From contig NZ_AP025472.1 in assembly GCF_024347395.1 (NCBI RefSeq), forward strand, positions 1,798,001 to 1,862,000: a stretch of DNA of 64,000 nucleotides. The letters run 5' to 3'. Below are positions 17,342-25,429 of the stretch, piece by piece; position 1 is the first letter of the stretch; every line of letters starts with the position of its first letter. This DNA comes from Vibrio cortegadensis (GTDB taxonomy: Bacteria; Pseudomonadota; Gammaproteobacteria; Enterobacterales; Vibrionaceae). The notes under the pieces are model-generated. The model was not told the origin of the DNA. It saw only the letters and a program-made list of their open reading frames with translations, and ran no database searches. Made by a program: the position numbers and the translations under genes.

Positions 17342-18772
17342 ATGCGCTGGAGCATTTTCGCCCTTGGTTTTACACTTTTATTCCCTATGACGGTTTACGC
17401 TCAAACTGTGCAGGAAAAGTGGCAAAAATTTTATCAGCAGAACTGGCAATCTTCTCCTTTGGCCATATCTCAACAGCAGTTAAGCCAATACTCTCCCGAT
17501 CTGCTGGTTGATCAATCACGCTATCCCAACTTTGAATCCTTCAGCTGGCAAGATATCGAGCTACTGGCATCTATCAAAACCGATTGTTCAACCAAGGAAT
17601 ATGCCAATAAACGCTTAGCGGATGCGGTTGAATTTGAATTAGCACTGTGTGAAGGGCGAACACTACACTCTGATTGGTTCTCCACCCACACTGTTTTACA
17701 CCCTGCGGGACAAAGCTTTGCCGATCGTTATCTTCAGCATATCGGCAATAATAAAGCGACGAATCAACACAAACCGATCGTAGACAAAACGATCAGAAAT
17801 TACCTCAGTATTGTCAATCCGCAACACCCTCTCCATGAAACCTTACAAGCGCTATCGTCACAAGGACGAGAAGCTCTACTCAACGGTTATCGAGCATGGC
17901 TTGAAGGCGACACTTTATGGCTAAATGGGGAGCAAGGATGGAAGCAAGTGACATACCATCATTGGCAGTCTATCGCTGATAAAATGAAGATCACCCTAAA
18001 AGGCGATAGCTGTACGATCCGCTATAGCAATTTATGTATAAATGAACGCTCGTACTCTCAATCATCGCTAGTTATTTTATCATCAGTACTGATCATATTC
18101 ATCGTGCTCATCGTTATCCGCAGCAGCTATTTAAAGCACAGGCAGCGCAAAGAAAAACGTTTCATTTTACAACTGCTGACTCATGAATTACGAACTCCCA
18201 TTACTAGCTTGGGGTTAACCGTTGAGATGTTTCGTAACGATTTCGATAACCTTACTGAATCGAGCCAAGGTGCGGTATGGCGGCTAATGTCCGACTACCA
18301 GAGGCTATCTCAACTCACCGAGAACAGTAATGTTTATTTAGGTGGAGATAAGTCACAACAGCTATTAAAGCAAAATGCATCCGTTGAAGAATGGCTTCAC
18401 CATGTATGCGACAAACATGATATTTCATTTGAGCTTAACCAAGATATTGAATTAGTTCTTCCCTACTATTGGCTATCCATCTGTATAGAAAACTTGATTA
18501 AAAATGCCAAACAACACGGCAAAGGAGAAGTTTTGGTCACAGTAGAGATAGCCGATACGTTAATCATCGAAGTACAAGACCAAGGTGAGTTCCCCTCACC
18601 TATTCACTTATTTTTGTCTCGCTTGAAGCCAAAACACAATGACAAAAACATGAAAATTGGGCTCAATATTGTGGAGCACTTGATCAAAAAAGTAGACGGT
18701 AAGCTCACGATTCTACGTCACCCTACCCGCTGTATATTGGAGATACCGTATGAATACCATTCTACTGATTGA
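17342..18772 (+). CDS. vxrA: Envelope-stress sensor histidine kinase VxrA (WigK)
   Basis: This 476-residue inner-membrane kinase has a signal-like N-terminus (residues 1-20) and a periplasmic DUF3404 sensor domain (about 20-240). One transmembrane helix follows (about 242-264). The HisKA box has H281 (LLTHELRTPITS), then an ATPase domain with ENLIKNAKQHG and KIGLNIVEHL. The periplasmic part holds four cysteines (82, 103, 224, 232), which could form two disulfides. In Vibrio the VxrAB/WigKR system reacts to cell-wall damage and controls peptidoglycan synthesis, biofilm and type VI secretion. The gene overlaps vxrB by 23 bp. The 200-bp upstream region carries a VxrB-like repeat. The identification rests on the DUF3404 sensor and the vxrC neighbour. 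Confidence 0.92.
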   Translation: MRWSIFALGFTLLFPMTVYAQTVQEKWQKFYQQNWQSSPLAISQQQLSQYSPDLLVDQSRYPNFESFSWQDIELLASIKTDCSTKEYANKRLADAVEFELALCEGRTLHSDWFSTHTVLHPAGQSFADRYLQHIGNNKATNQHKPIVDKTIRNYLSIVNPQHPLHETLQALSSQGREALLNGYRAWLEGDTLWLNGEQGWKQVTYHHWQSIADKMKITLKGDSCTIRYSNLCINERSYSQSSLVILSSVLIIFIVLIVIRSSYLKHRQRKEKRFILQLLTHELRTPITSLGLTVEMFRNDFDNLTESSQGAVWRLMSDYQRLSQLTENSNVYLGGDKSQQLLKQNASVEEWLHHVCDKHDISFELNQDIELVLPYYWLSICIENLIKNAKQHGKGEVLVTVEIADTLIIEVQDQGEFPSPIHLFLSRLKPKHNDKNMKIGLNIVEHLIKKVDGKLTILRHPTRCILEIPYEYHSTD

Positions 18773-19400
18773 AGATGATGAACTCCTAGGGCAAGGTCTG
18801 GTCAACTTATTCAAATCCAATGGGTATGGTTGTCTCTGGGCTAAACAATCGAGTGGCGTAGAGGCTTTATGGTTTCGCGCCGATCTCATCATTCTTGATC
18901 GACAATTAAGTGATGGTGATAGCCTGCAACATCTCTCAAATTGGCTATTACTTAAAGCGTTACCGGTGATTATTTTGACCGCAAAAGTGGATGTCGAACA
19001 ACGAGTAGAAGGGCTAATGGCAGGCGCGAAAGATTACATGACGAAACCTTTCTCAAACGAAGAGTTAATGGCAAGAGTCATTTCTCAACTCCGCCCACTT
19101 GGCACTTGTCAGCTTTATTACTCGAATATCGAACTGCAACTCGCTGAGCGTATTGCGCTCTATAATGAAACACCAGTGACACTGAAACCGAAAGAGTTTC
19201 AATTACTTGTTCTCTTCATTCAAAATCAAGGACGTGTTTTTCACCGCGATGAACTGTTAAATAAAATTTGGGGCTACCAAGCGTTCCCAAGTACTCGAAC
19301 GGTTGATAACCATATTCTTCGACTGCGCCAAAAACTACCAACATTAAACATTGAGACTCATCGTGGTGTGGGTTACCGCTTACTTGAGGTAGAAAAATGA
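18750..19400 (+). CDS. vxrB: OmpR-family response regulator VxrB (WigR)
   Basis: A 216-residue DNA-binding response regulator. The receiver domain has D9/D10, phosphoacceptor D50 (LIILDRQLSDGDS), T77 and K99 (YMTKPFS). The C-terminal winged helix covers about 125-212 (LKPKEFQLLVLFIQNQGRVFHRDELLNKIWG, then TRTVDNHILRLRQKL). It overlaps vxrA and ends in a 4-bp overlap with vxrC, so all three genes are co-translated. VxrB recognises direct repeats; candidate copies are seen before vxrA and before the downstream glycosidase-like gene. Confidence 0.93.
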   Translation: MNTILLIEDDELLGQGLVNLFKSNGYGCLWAKQSSGVEALWFRADLIILDRQLSDGDSLQHLSNWLLLKALPVIILTAKVDVEQRVEGLMAGAKDYMTKPFSNEELMARVISQLRPLGTCQLYYSNIELQLAERIALYNETPVTLKPKEFQLLVLFIQNQGRVFHRDELLNKIWGYQAFPSTRTVDNHILRLRQKLPTLNIETHRGVGYRLLEVEK

Positions 19401-20236
19401 GAATCAAACCACTAGGCTGTTTTATTTTCGGGTTAACACTTCCCTTCTCGTCTCAAGCGGCGTGGTTCAGTGATACCCCATTACAGCATACTTACCAAGC
19501 GATGATTGATGGACAGCCTAAACTGGCATGGGAAGAGTTAAAAATAGCCGTTAGCCAACATTCACTCAGCAGCCAATATTGGTTACCAGTAAAAAATGAG
19601 ATTATCGCTCAAACTGAGTGCGGTAAAGGTTTGGATGATACTCGCTTACTAATTTCAAACCTTAAAATCAGTTTCATCCGCCGCTTTGGTTTGGCTTCAC
19701 AAGGCTATCAGATCAATATATCGACAGAAAAAAGTCACGGAGAACAAAACGTTTCCCTACTATCTCCTACTGGACAAACCTTAATTAGCGGGCATTTTTC
19801 AGATCTAACAGAGTATCAAGAGTTCGAAACAAAGGAGATACTGGTAACACCATCATCTGGTGTCTATATCCTAAAGGTAGACCAAGACACTTATCCTATC
19901 GTCGCTTCCCTTGGTCGCAATACTCGTTGGCTTAAAGTCGAAAATGCACTCGGAAAACAGACACTCTCTTTATCCTCTCCTGAGAATATAGCGGGCTGCC
20001 CGAGAACAAACGCAAATTGGCAATGGTTTGACAGGCAGTACAACATGCTTGGAAACAAAATCCCGATCAGCAGTAATAATGCAGAACTACCAACAATAAG
20101 CCCCTTTCCATCTCAAGCTCATCATTTAAGTGCCGCAGTGGAGCTCATCGAATATCAAGGTCGATTACAAATCTCATATATCCAGAGAGTTGCACTTCCG
20201 TTTAAGAGTAATCTGGCGAAACCGACATCAAACTAG
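19397..20236 (+). CDS. vxrC: VxrC, DUF2861 secreted protein of the vxr operon
   Basis: A 279-residue exported protein with a signal peptide (residues 1-21, ending SSQAA). The mature sequence begins with a helical repeat-like part (HTYQAMIDGQPKLAWEELKIAV) and continues with a beta-rich region. This is the DUF2861 family found with vxrAB; no catalytic motif is seen. In Vibrio VxrC has been linked to tuning VxrAB output and biofilm. The ATG overlaps the vxrB stop by 4 bp. Function at the molecular level is unknown. Confidence 0.85.
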   Translation: MRIKPLGCFIFGLTLPFSSQAAWFSDTPLQHTYQAMIDGQPKLAWEELKIAVSQHSLSSQYWLPVKNEIIAQTECGKGLDDTRLLISNLKISFIRRFGLASQGYQINISTEKSHGEQNVSLLSPTGQTLISGHFSDLTEYQEFETKEILVTPSSGVYILKVDQDTYPIVASLGRNTRWLKVENALGKQTLSLSSPENIAGCPRTNANWQWFDRQYNMLGNKIPISSNNAELPTISPFPSQAHHLSAAVELIEYQGRLQISYIQRVALPFKSNLAKPTSN

Positions 20237-20253
20237 ATTCAACTGCTTGATAG

Positions 20254-20269
20254 AGACAAATAGGTGACA
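20254..20269 (+). promoter_or_regulatory. Candidate VxrB-type direct repeat before the glycosidase-like gene
   Basis: AGACA (20254-20258), six bases, TGACA (20265-20269). The longer unit GACAAA is repeated exactly 11 bp apart (20255 and 20266). A TAATAG -10-like box follows at 20292-20297. This resembles the vxrA-proximal site and would place the downstream gene under VxrB. Confidence 0.6.
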
Positions 20270-20294
20270 AAGCATTGATCGAAGTTCGCTGTAA

Positions 20295-20322
20295 TAGGCT
20301 CTACCTTTTTTAACAGAGCCTA
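20295..20322 (+). other. Hairpin covering the ribosome site of the glycosidase-like gene
   Basis: TAGGCTCT (20295-20302) and AGAGCCTA (20315-20322) form an 8-bp perfect stem with a T-rich 12-nt loop, ending 3 bp before the ATG at 20326. The only Shine-Dalgarno-like bases (AGAG) lie in the second arm, so read-through transcripts from vxrC could be translationally masked. Confidence 0.5.
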
Positions 20323-20325
20323 AAT

Positions 20326-22590
20326 ATGTTATTCAAAAATAGAAACCATATCCTCACTTTAGCCTTGCTCTTATTTTCCGTAGGGGCAAATGCAGCGGGT
20401 GTGACACTGCAGTCTCAAAGCAATCAAATCAGTATTGACCCACAAAATTTTTCGATTAAATGGAATGATTCCATCGTTAATACATCGGCACTGAAAGTTA
20501 ACGATCTGCCTCAAAAAATGACCGAAATCCAGTCTAAGTCCGCCAATAGCGCGAGTTGGACACTGCAACCAAGCCGTATTCAAGTAAAAACTCAACTCAA
20601 GAATGATGCACTCATCGTTAATTTCATCGCCCCTTCTCATCCAACAATTGAACGGAATTCACCTCTGATACTTAAGTGGTTTGATCTTGCCGAATCACAA
20701 AGCGACACTTTATTCCTACCATTCAGTGAAGGCATGCGAATTCCTATTAACAACAAAGTCTGGGCGACCTATTTACAGAATAATTACTCCGGTTCCAATA
20801 CGACCCAAGAACTTAAAATGCCATTTTGGACAGTTCAGCAAAAAGATACTTACATAAGCTATCAACTGGTTGAAGCCACCAATAATCAACTCGATTTCTC
20901 AAGTACAAAAAACCGCATTGATATGACTGCGACCCACAGTTTCACTGCGTTGAATCAATCGCGTTCTTTTACTTTGCGTATTACCCTTGGAGATAACTGG
21001 CTTGATGGTGCGAAAAGTTATCGTCAGTGGCGAATTGGTCATGATCTTGCGGATCCTCTGGTTCAAAAAATCCAGCGTAATGCTAATGTCGAAAAACTCA
21101 TTGGAGCAAGTCAGGTTTACCTGTTTGGAGTACATCCGCTGAGCACTTTGGATGTCACAGACTGGTGGGGATTAAAAGATTGGTATTTTCAGCGTTCTAA
21201 TCTCAACGTCACCAATGAAGCTCAAGTAGAACTCAGCACACTATCCAAAAATAAAGACTGGTTTAGTCAATATCACAAACAGTTACTGATTGATTCAATT
21301 AGCACATCGTTACGCAATAAATTTAATGTGCCGAATCCAACTCTTGCAGATAACACCATTGCCGCTCAGTACAAGGCTGCGCAGCAAAGAGTGGATTGGC
21401 TTAAGAACAACGCCTCTGAATTTCTAACGCCTCCAGATACTTGGGGACAAGCACTCTCGACTACTATGCTCAATAACTTAAGGAAAGCTGGTTTAGAAAA
21501 GCTTTGGTTAGGGTTTGATAATTGGATGCCCGCTTTTTACCAACCTAATGTTATTGATGCTGCAAAACGCTTCGGCTATTTGGTCGCGACTTACGATTCA
21601 TACAATACAGCAATACCAAGCGGCCTTAATGACGGTTGGTTAACGGCCAGATTGCCAGAGCCGATGAGAAAAGCATGCGCGATTGAATTAGCAGACGGCA
21701 AAAAGAAAAAAGGGTTTAGAGGCAATGGCTATTACCTGAATCCAAACTGTCACTTGAACTACGTAAAGCAGCGTGTGCTCGATATCGTAAAATACGGACA
21801 TTTTAACAGTCTATTTATTGATGTAGATGCCACCGCAATGGCAAGGGAAGATTACAGTAATAATAGCAGTGAATCGGACATGCTTACTGCGTTCAACAAA
21901 AGAATGGATTGGATATCAAACCAAGATCAAATCGTTTTAGGATCCGAAGATGGCAACAGCCTAACAACCAGTGGCATCGCCTTTGCGCATGGACTTGAAT
22001 CTGTCGGTTTTGGGTGGATGGATAATGATATGAAGAAAAACCGTCAATCCCCCTATTTTTTAGGGCGCTGGTATCCCGACCATAAACCCGAATTTTTCTT
22101 TAAACCAGCCAAGGTGAAAGAGCCATACAAGTCGCTTCTGTTTGCACCTCAATTCAGGATTCCTCTGTATCAAACAGTTTTTCATGATGAAGTTGTGAAT
22201 AGCCACCATTGGCACTCAGGTAGCTTAAAATTTACGGATGTAAAAGCGTACCGGGACTTAACTGCAATGCTTTATAACACGCCAGCTATGGTGCATCTTA
22301 CTAGAGATGAAGCAGTTTCAAGCTTAAGCCCTAGAATCGTCGCGCTAAAGCATTATCAAGATGGGTTTAAACCGATTCATGAACACCTTTGGGATAACAA
22401 ACTCATCGGTTTCACTTGGCTTAATAAGAGCGGTACAGTCCAACAAACCACGTTCGATGATGGAAGTACAATAATCGCTAACTTCTCAAGCGAAATTTTT
22501 GGAGATAAGGATACGCGAGTCCGACCGTTCTCAATTAGAGCAAAATTAAGCAGCGGGAAAGTCGTTTTGTGGCAATCTAAATATCTATAA
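20326..22590 (+). CDS. Secreted GH129/GH101-like putative alpha-glycosidase
   Basis: A 754-residue protein with a clear signal peptide (residues 1-23, ending GANA). Residues about 25-240 look beta-rich, like a galactose-mutarotase-type N-terminal domain. Residues about 255-640 look like a (beta/alpha)8 barrel with strand motifs LEKLWLGFDNW (D398), YLVATYDSYNTA, FNSLFIDVDAT (D499/D501) and QIVLGSEDGNS (E541). The Asp-Asp-Glu spacing (about 103 and 40 residues) resembles, as I recall, the catalytic residues of GH129 and related GH101 alpha-N-acetylgalactosaminidases. A short C-terminal beta domain follows. The assignment is by motif reasoning only and the substrate is unknown. It sits 89 bp after vxrC, behind its own candidate VxrB repeat. 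I do not recognise it as vxrD. Confidence 0.6.
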   Translation: MLFKNRNHILTLALLLFSVGANAAGVTLQSQSNQISIDPQNFSIKWNDSIVNTSALKVNDLPQKMTEIQSKSANSASWTLQPSRIQVKTQLKNDALIVNFIAPSHPTIERNSPLILKWFDLAESQSDTLFLPFSEGMRIPINNKVWATYLQNNYSGSNTTQELKMPFWTVQQKDTYISYQLVEATNNQLDFSSTKNRIDMTATHSFTALNQSRSFTLRITLGDNWLDGAKSYRQWRIGHDLADPLVQKIQRNANVEKLIGASQVYLFGVHPLSTLDVTDWWGLKDWYFQRSNLNVTNEAQVELSTLSKNKDWFSQYHKQLLIDSISTSLRNKFNVPNPTLADNTIAAQYKAAQQRVDWLKNNASEFLTPPDTWGQALSTTMLNNLRKAGLEKLWLGFDNWMPAFYQPNVIDAAKRFGYLVATYDSYNTAIPSGLNDGWLTARLPEPMRKACAIELADGKKKKGFRGNGYYLNPNCHLNYVKQRVLDIVKYGHFNSLFIDVDATAMAREDYSNNSSESDMLTAFNKRMDWISNQDQIVLGSEDGNSLTTSGIAFAHGLESVGFGWMDNDMKKNRQSPYFLGRWYPDHKPEFFFKPAKVKEPYKSLLFAPQFRIPLYQTVFHDEVVNSHHWHSGSLKFTDVKAYRDLTAMLYNTPAMVHLTRDEAVSSLSPRIVALKHYQDGFKPIHEHLWDNKLIGFTWLNKSGTVQQTTFDDGSTIIANFSSEIFGDKDTRVRPFSIRAKLSSGKVVLWQSKYL

Positions 22591-22614
22591 ACGTGCTTTA
22601 AAACGGAGATAAGA

Positions 22615-22647
22615 TCCCTATCCAACGTTAGCTAAACTGGATAGGGA
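22615..22647. other. Hairpin between convergent genes, no U-tract
   Basis: TCCCTATCCA (22615-22624) pairs perfectly with TGGATAGGGA (22638-22647) around a 13-nt loop that itself contains GTTAGCTAA. No T-run follows on either strand, so it is a terminator-like or transcript-end-protecting structure after the 754-residue gene. Confidence 0.5.
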
Positions 22648-22683
22648 CAAATACAGGAAAAATGGTTACTTCAATTGAATTCG

Positions 22684-23106
22684 TTAACCCATTCTTTTTG
22701 CCATTGGATGAGAATCGCTGAGTTGCAGTAGATCCCATTGGTTTCCATAGAGATCTTTAAAAACGGCAACGGTGCCGTAATCTTGCTCAACTGGCGGACG
22801 AACAAATTCAATGCCATCTTCCACCATTCTTTTATAATCACGCCAAAAATCATCTGTGCTTAGAAAGAGGAAAACTCGCCCGCCAGATTGATTACCAATA
22901 AAATCGTGCTGTTCAGGCTTTGACGCTTTTGCTAACAATAGTGTAACGCCATTTGAACCAGGAGGAGAAACGACAACCCAACGCTTATCTTGTTCAGGTT
23001 GATAGGTATCTTCAATCAGCTCGAACTTGAGTTTGTTCACGTAAAAGTCGATCGCTTCATCGTAATCGTTAACCACCAGAGCAATATGTACAATGGCTTG
23101 TTTCAT
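22684..23106 (-). CDS. VOC-superfamily (glyoxalase/dioxygenase fold) protein
   Basis: A 140-residue protein with the paired beta-alpha-beta-beta-beta modules of the VOC superfamily. It starts KQAIVHIALVVNDYDEAIDFYVNKLKFELIED, with a probable metal-ligand His at residue 7, and ends FKDLYGNQWDLLQL, with a candidate second-module ligand. It resembles glyoxalase/bleomycin-resistance-like proteins of unknown substrate. AAGGA precedes the ATG. The neighbours do not reveal a pathway. Confidence 0.85.
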   Translation of the reverse strand: MKQAIVHIALVVNDYDEAIDFYVNKLKFELIEDTYQPEQDKRWVVVSPPGSNGVTLLLAKASKPEQHDFIGNQSGGRVFLFLSTDDFWRDYKRMVEDGIEFVRPPVEQDYGTVAVFKDLYGNQWDLLQLSDSHPMAKRMG

Positions 23107-23235
23107 AAGTTTATCCTTGATTTTACGTAATTAACTGTCATGTCTTTTTGAGCTAAGATAAGTGTCAATCACGGTTTGGATACGTGAATAATTAACACTG
23201 AGAAGCTTTAAATTATAGCGTTAAACGAACGATGC

Positions 23236-23589
23236 CTAACCAGCACGGCTACCATTGGGCACTTCACGCTCAGGCATGGCCAAACAAGGGTTAATTTTAT
23301 CTTCATAACCGATATCAAATAGCATGCCCTGTGATAGCTCTCCCGCCATTTTCCGTTCAGGAAGGTTAACAACGAACAGAGCCTGTTTACCTTCAATCTC
23401 TTGAGGATTTTCTCTTTCCTGTTTAATACCAGAAAGTATAGAACGTGTATGATCACCGAAATCAACGGTAAGCTTCATTAGTTTGTCTGATTTTTCCACC
23501 TCAGATACTTGAGTAATGGTTCCTACTCTAATATCCAATTTCGCGAAATCATCAAATGTAATCAGTTCTTTGATTGGTGCTGGAGTCAT
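23236..23589 (-). CDS. tRNA-binding-domain protein, CsaA/YgjH type
   Basis: A 117-residue OB-fold protein. The motifs FAKLDIRVGTITQVSEVEKSDKLMKLTVDFG, GIKQ and ALFVVNLPERKMAGELSQGMLF are those of the Trbp111/CsaA/YgjH tRNA-binding family. Members bind tRNA structure non-specifically or act as secretion chaperones; the exact role here is unknown. A strong ribosome site (AAGGAATAG) precedes the ATG. Confidence 0.9.
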   Translation of the reverse strand: MTPAPIKELITFDDFAKLDIRVGTITQVSEVEKSDKLMKLTVDFGDHTRSILSGIKQERENPQEIEGKQALFVVNLPERKMAGELSQGMLFDIGYEDKINPCLAMPEREVPNGSRAG

Positions 23590-23638
23590 ATCTATTCCTT
23601 TTTATTGAGACGGCTCAAACACATATTTTAACCTTTAG

Positions 23639-24040
23639 TTATAACTTTTCTATGAACTCACCACAGTTTTGGCATCGATAGCCATGCTTATAGAAGAACA
23701 GTGGGAAACCTAACAAAATAAAGACCAAAAAAGCGGGTCTTTTGCCTTTGGTATATGGAACTAAGTCATGGCTGCCACACTGTGTACAAGCGTCCGCACT
23801 TCTTTCGACTTCAGATGAGTTATCGACGGCGTCAGAGAAATCGGTATTTAAAATGCTCCTCGCTTCATCAACACTCTTTTCATCCACCAACAATCGAACA
23901 CCACCAATAGCATTTGAATACAACCACTGCGTATTGACAGTGTGCTCATCGGCTATGTAGCTCTCAATACCTGAAGCTTCGAGGCTGGCTCTTGCGATTT
24001 GAGCCTCATGGGGAAATGAAAAACGTGCAACGACTATCAT
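23639..24040 (-). CDS. DUF2007 protein with zinc ribbon and membrane helix
   Basis: A 133-residue protein. Residues 1-70 form a DUF2007 putative signal-transducing domain (VVARFSFPHEAQIARASLEASGIESYIADE). Then come two zinc-ribbon CxxC halves (ACTQCGSH and YRCQNCGEF) flanking one hydrophobic stretch (FLVFILLGFPLFFY). The layout suggests a membrane-anchored zinc ribbon facing the cytoplasm. Function unknown. Confidence 0.78.
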   Translation of the reverse strand: MIVVARFSFPHEAQIARASLEASGIESYIADEHTVNTQWLYSNAIGGVRLLVDEKSVDEARSILNTDFSDAVDNSSEVERSADACTQCGSHDLVPYTKGKRPAFLVFILLGFPLFFYKHGYRCQNCGEFIEKL

Positions 24041-24085
24041 TGCGAACCTCTATTTATGGATACATGACAAGTGAACAACGTGGGA

Positions 24086-24649
24086 TCATTTCTTCAATTT
24101 GATATCTTTCAATACTCGCGCAGGGTTCCCACCAATAACGACATTACTTGCAAAGCTTTTTGTCACTACAGCACCTGAAGCAACGACAACATTATCCCCT
24201 AATGTGACGCCCGGGTTAATCGTCGCATGGCCACCGATCCAGCAGTTATGTCCAATGGTGATTGGCTTTGCAAACTCTTTACCGCTTATTCGCTCTAGCG
24301 GATCAATTGGATGGCAAGCCGTATAAATACCAACCTGAGGACCAATCATGCAGTTGTCACCAATGTTAACTTCCGCACAATCAAGGATCACGCAGCCAAA
24401 GTTCACATAAAAGTTTTCGCCGACATGGATGTTTTTTCCATAGTCACAATTGAAATGTGGTTCAATATTAATCTCACTACCCGTATTTCCAAATAGCGTT
24501 TTAAGCAGTGCCTCTCTTTCTGCTTTTTGGTCTTGATTGGTCGCATTATATTCGCCAATCACTTTTCTTGCATGAGCGCGCATCTGTGACAGTGTTTCAT
24601 CACTTGGGTCATACATCTCACCCGCTATCATCTTCTCTAATTCGCTCAT
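24086..24649 (-). CDS. Maltose/sugar O-acetyltransferase (left-handed beta-helix)
   Basis: A 187-residue cytoplasmic acetyltransferase of the Maa/LacA/NodL group. It begins with the Mac domain (SELEKMIAGEMYDPSDETLSQMRAHARKVIGEYN). The hexapeptide repeats follow (IGDNCMIGPQVGIYTACHPIDPLER), including the catalytic His in the CHPID loop. It transfers acetyl from acetyl-CoA to sugars such as maltose or glucose. Length is normal. Physiological substrate unknown. Confidence 0.9.
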   Translation of the reverse strand: MSELEKMIAGEMYDPSDETLSQMRAHARKVIGEYNATNQDQKAEREALLKTLFGNTGSEINIEPHFNCDYGKNIHVGENFYVNFGCVILDCAEVNIGDNCMIGPQVGIYTACHPIDPLERISGKEFAKPITIGHNCWIGGHATINPGVTLGDNVVVASGAVVTKSFASNVVIGGNPARVLKDIKLKK

Positions 24650-24697
24650 TTCACTTCTTATCCGTCAATGTTTAAACTTTACGACAAACCATTAAAA

Positions 24698-25201
24698 CTA
24701 AAACCGTCTTGAATCATATGCCCAGTGCAGCAGAGCTTGCCTCTGCTTCCGACGGCAACCATGATCAAAAGGTTCGCAATTTTTCTTAATCGCCCCTATA
24801 TGTCGTCTAAATGCACGCCACCTTTTAATTTGGCGCTCATCTTCACTCTCTATGCGACGTCCCATGAAGTAGCGACAATACCATTGAAACCAACCTCTTG
24901 GATCTTCAGAATAGATCCACCCCTTTCGATTCCACTCAGCTAAAGGTTGAGAGGCATCCACAGAGAAATAGTTCAATGAAATATCTTTAAATTCAGGACT
25001 GATTTTGGCATTGGTAAACCAATCCTCGGGGAACTCATCTTGGCAATCTGTCATATACTTGCCACCAAAGACTCCGAGTTCGAGCATCTCTTTGGGGGTG
25101 AGTTCCGGAGAGAAATCAAACTGAAAATTTTCACCAATACCTTCAGACAAGAAATAGGAATAGTTCGCTTGCATTTTATCGTTAACGAATACTTGCTTCA
25201 T
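24698..25201 (-). CDS. Conserved hypothetical protein (166 aa)
   Basis: I do not recognise a named domain. The ATG at 25201 (MKQVFVNDKMQANYSYFLSEGIGENFQFDFSPELTP) has GGAG upstream and is better than an in-frame TTG at 25219. The protein is soluble and rich in Trp, Tyr and Arg in its second half (WFQWYCRYFMGRRIESEDERQIKRWRAFRRHI), with a Cys-containing basic tail (CRRKQRQALLHWAYDSRRF). That resembles widely distributed small proteins of unknown function. A nucleic-acid role is possible from the basic C-terminus, but not shown. Confidence 0.65.
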   Translation of the reverse strand: MKQVFVNDKMQANYSYFLSEGIGENFQFDFSPELTPKEMLELGVFGGKYMTDCQDEFPEDWFTNAKISPEFKDISLNYFSVDASQPLAEWNRKGWIYSEDPRGWFQWYCRYFMGRRIESEDERQIKRWRAFRRHIGAIKKNCEPFDHGCRRKQRQALLHWAYDSRRF

Positions 25202-25429
25202 TTCACTGCTCCAGTGCAAAAGTCGTTCATTTAATTGGTTTTACTTGATCTGTTAAACGTTCCTCAAACTTTACAGAAGCATAAACCATTCTGAACCAAA
25301 GCAAAAACAATCTAACCTATAACCAATAATTCCGTTTTACACCTTGTTTACACTTTTATTACCCCCATATTTTCCATACAATCCTTATCACTATATTTAT
25401 TCAAGCTATCTGCTGATTTCGGAGTCCTA

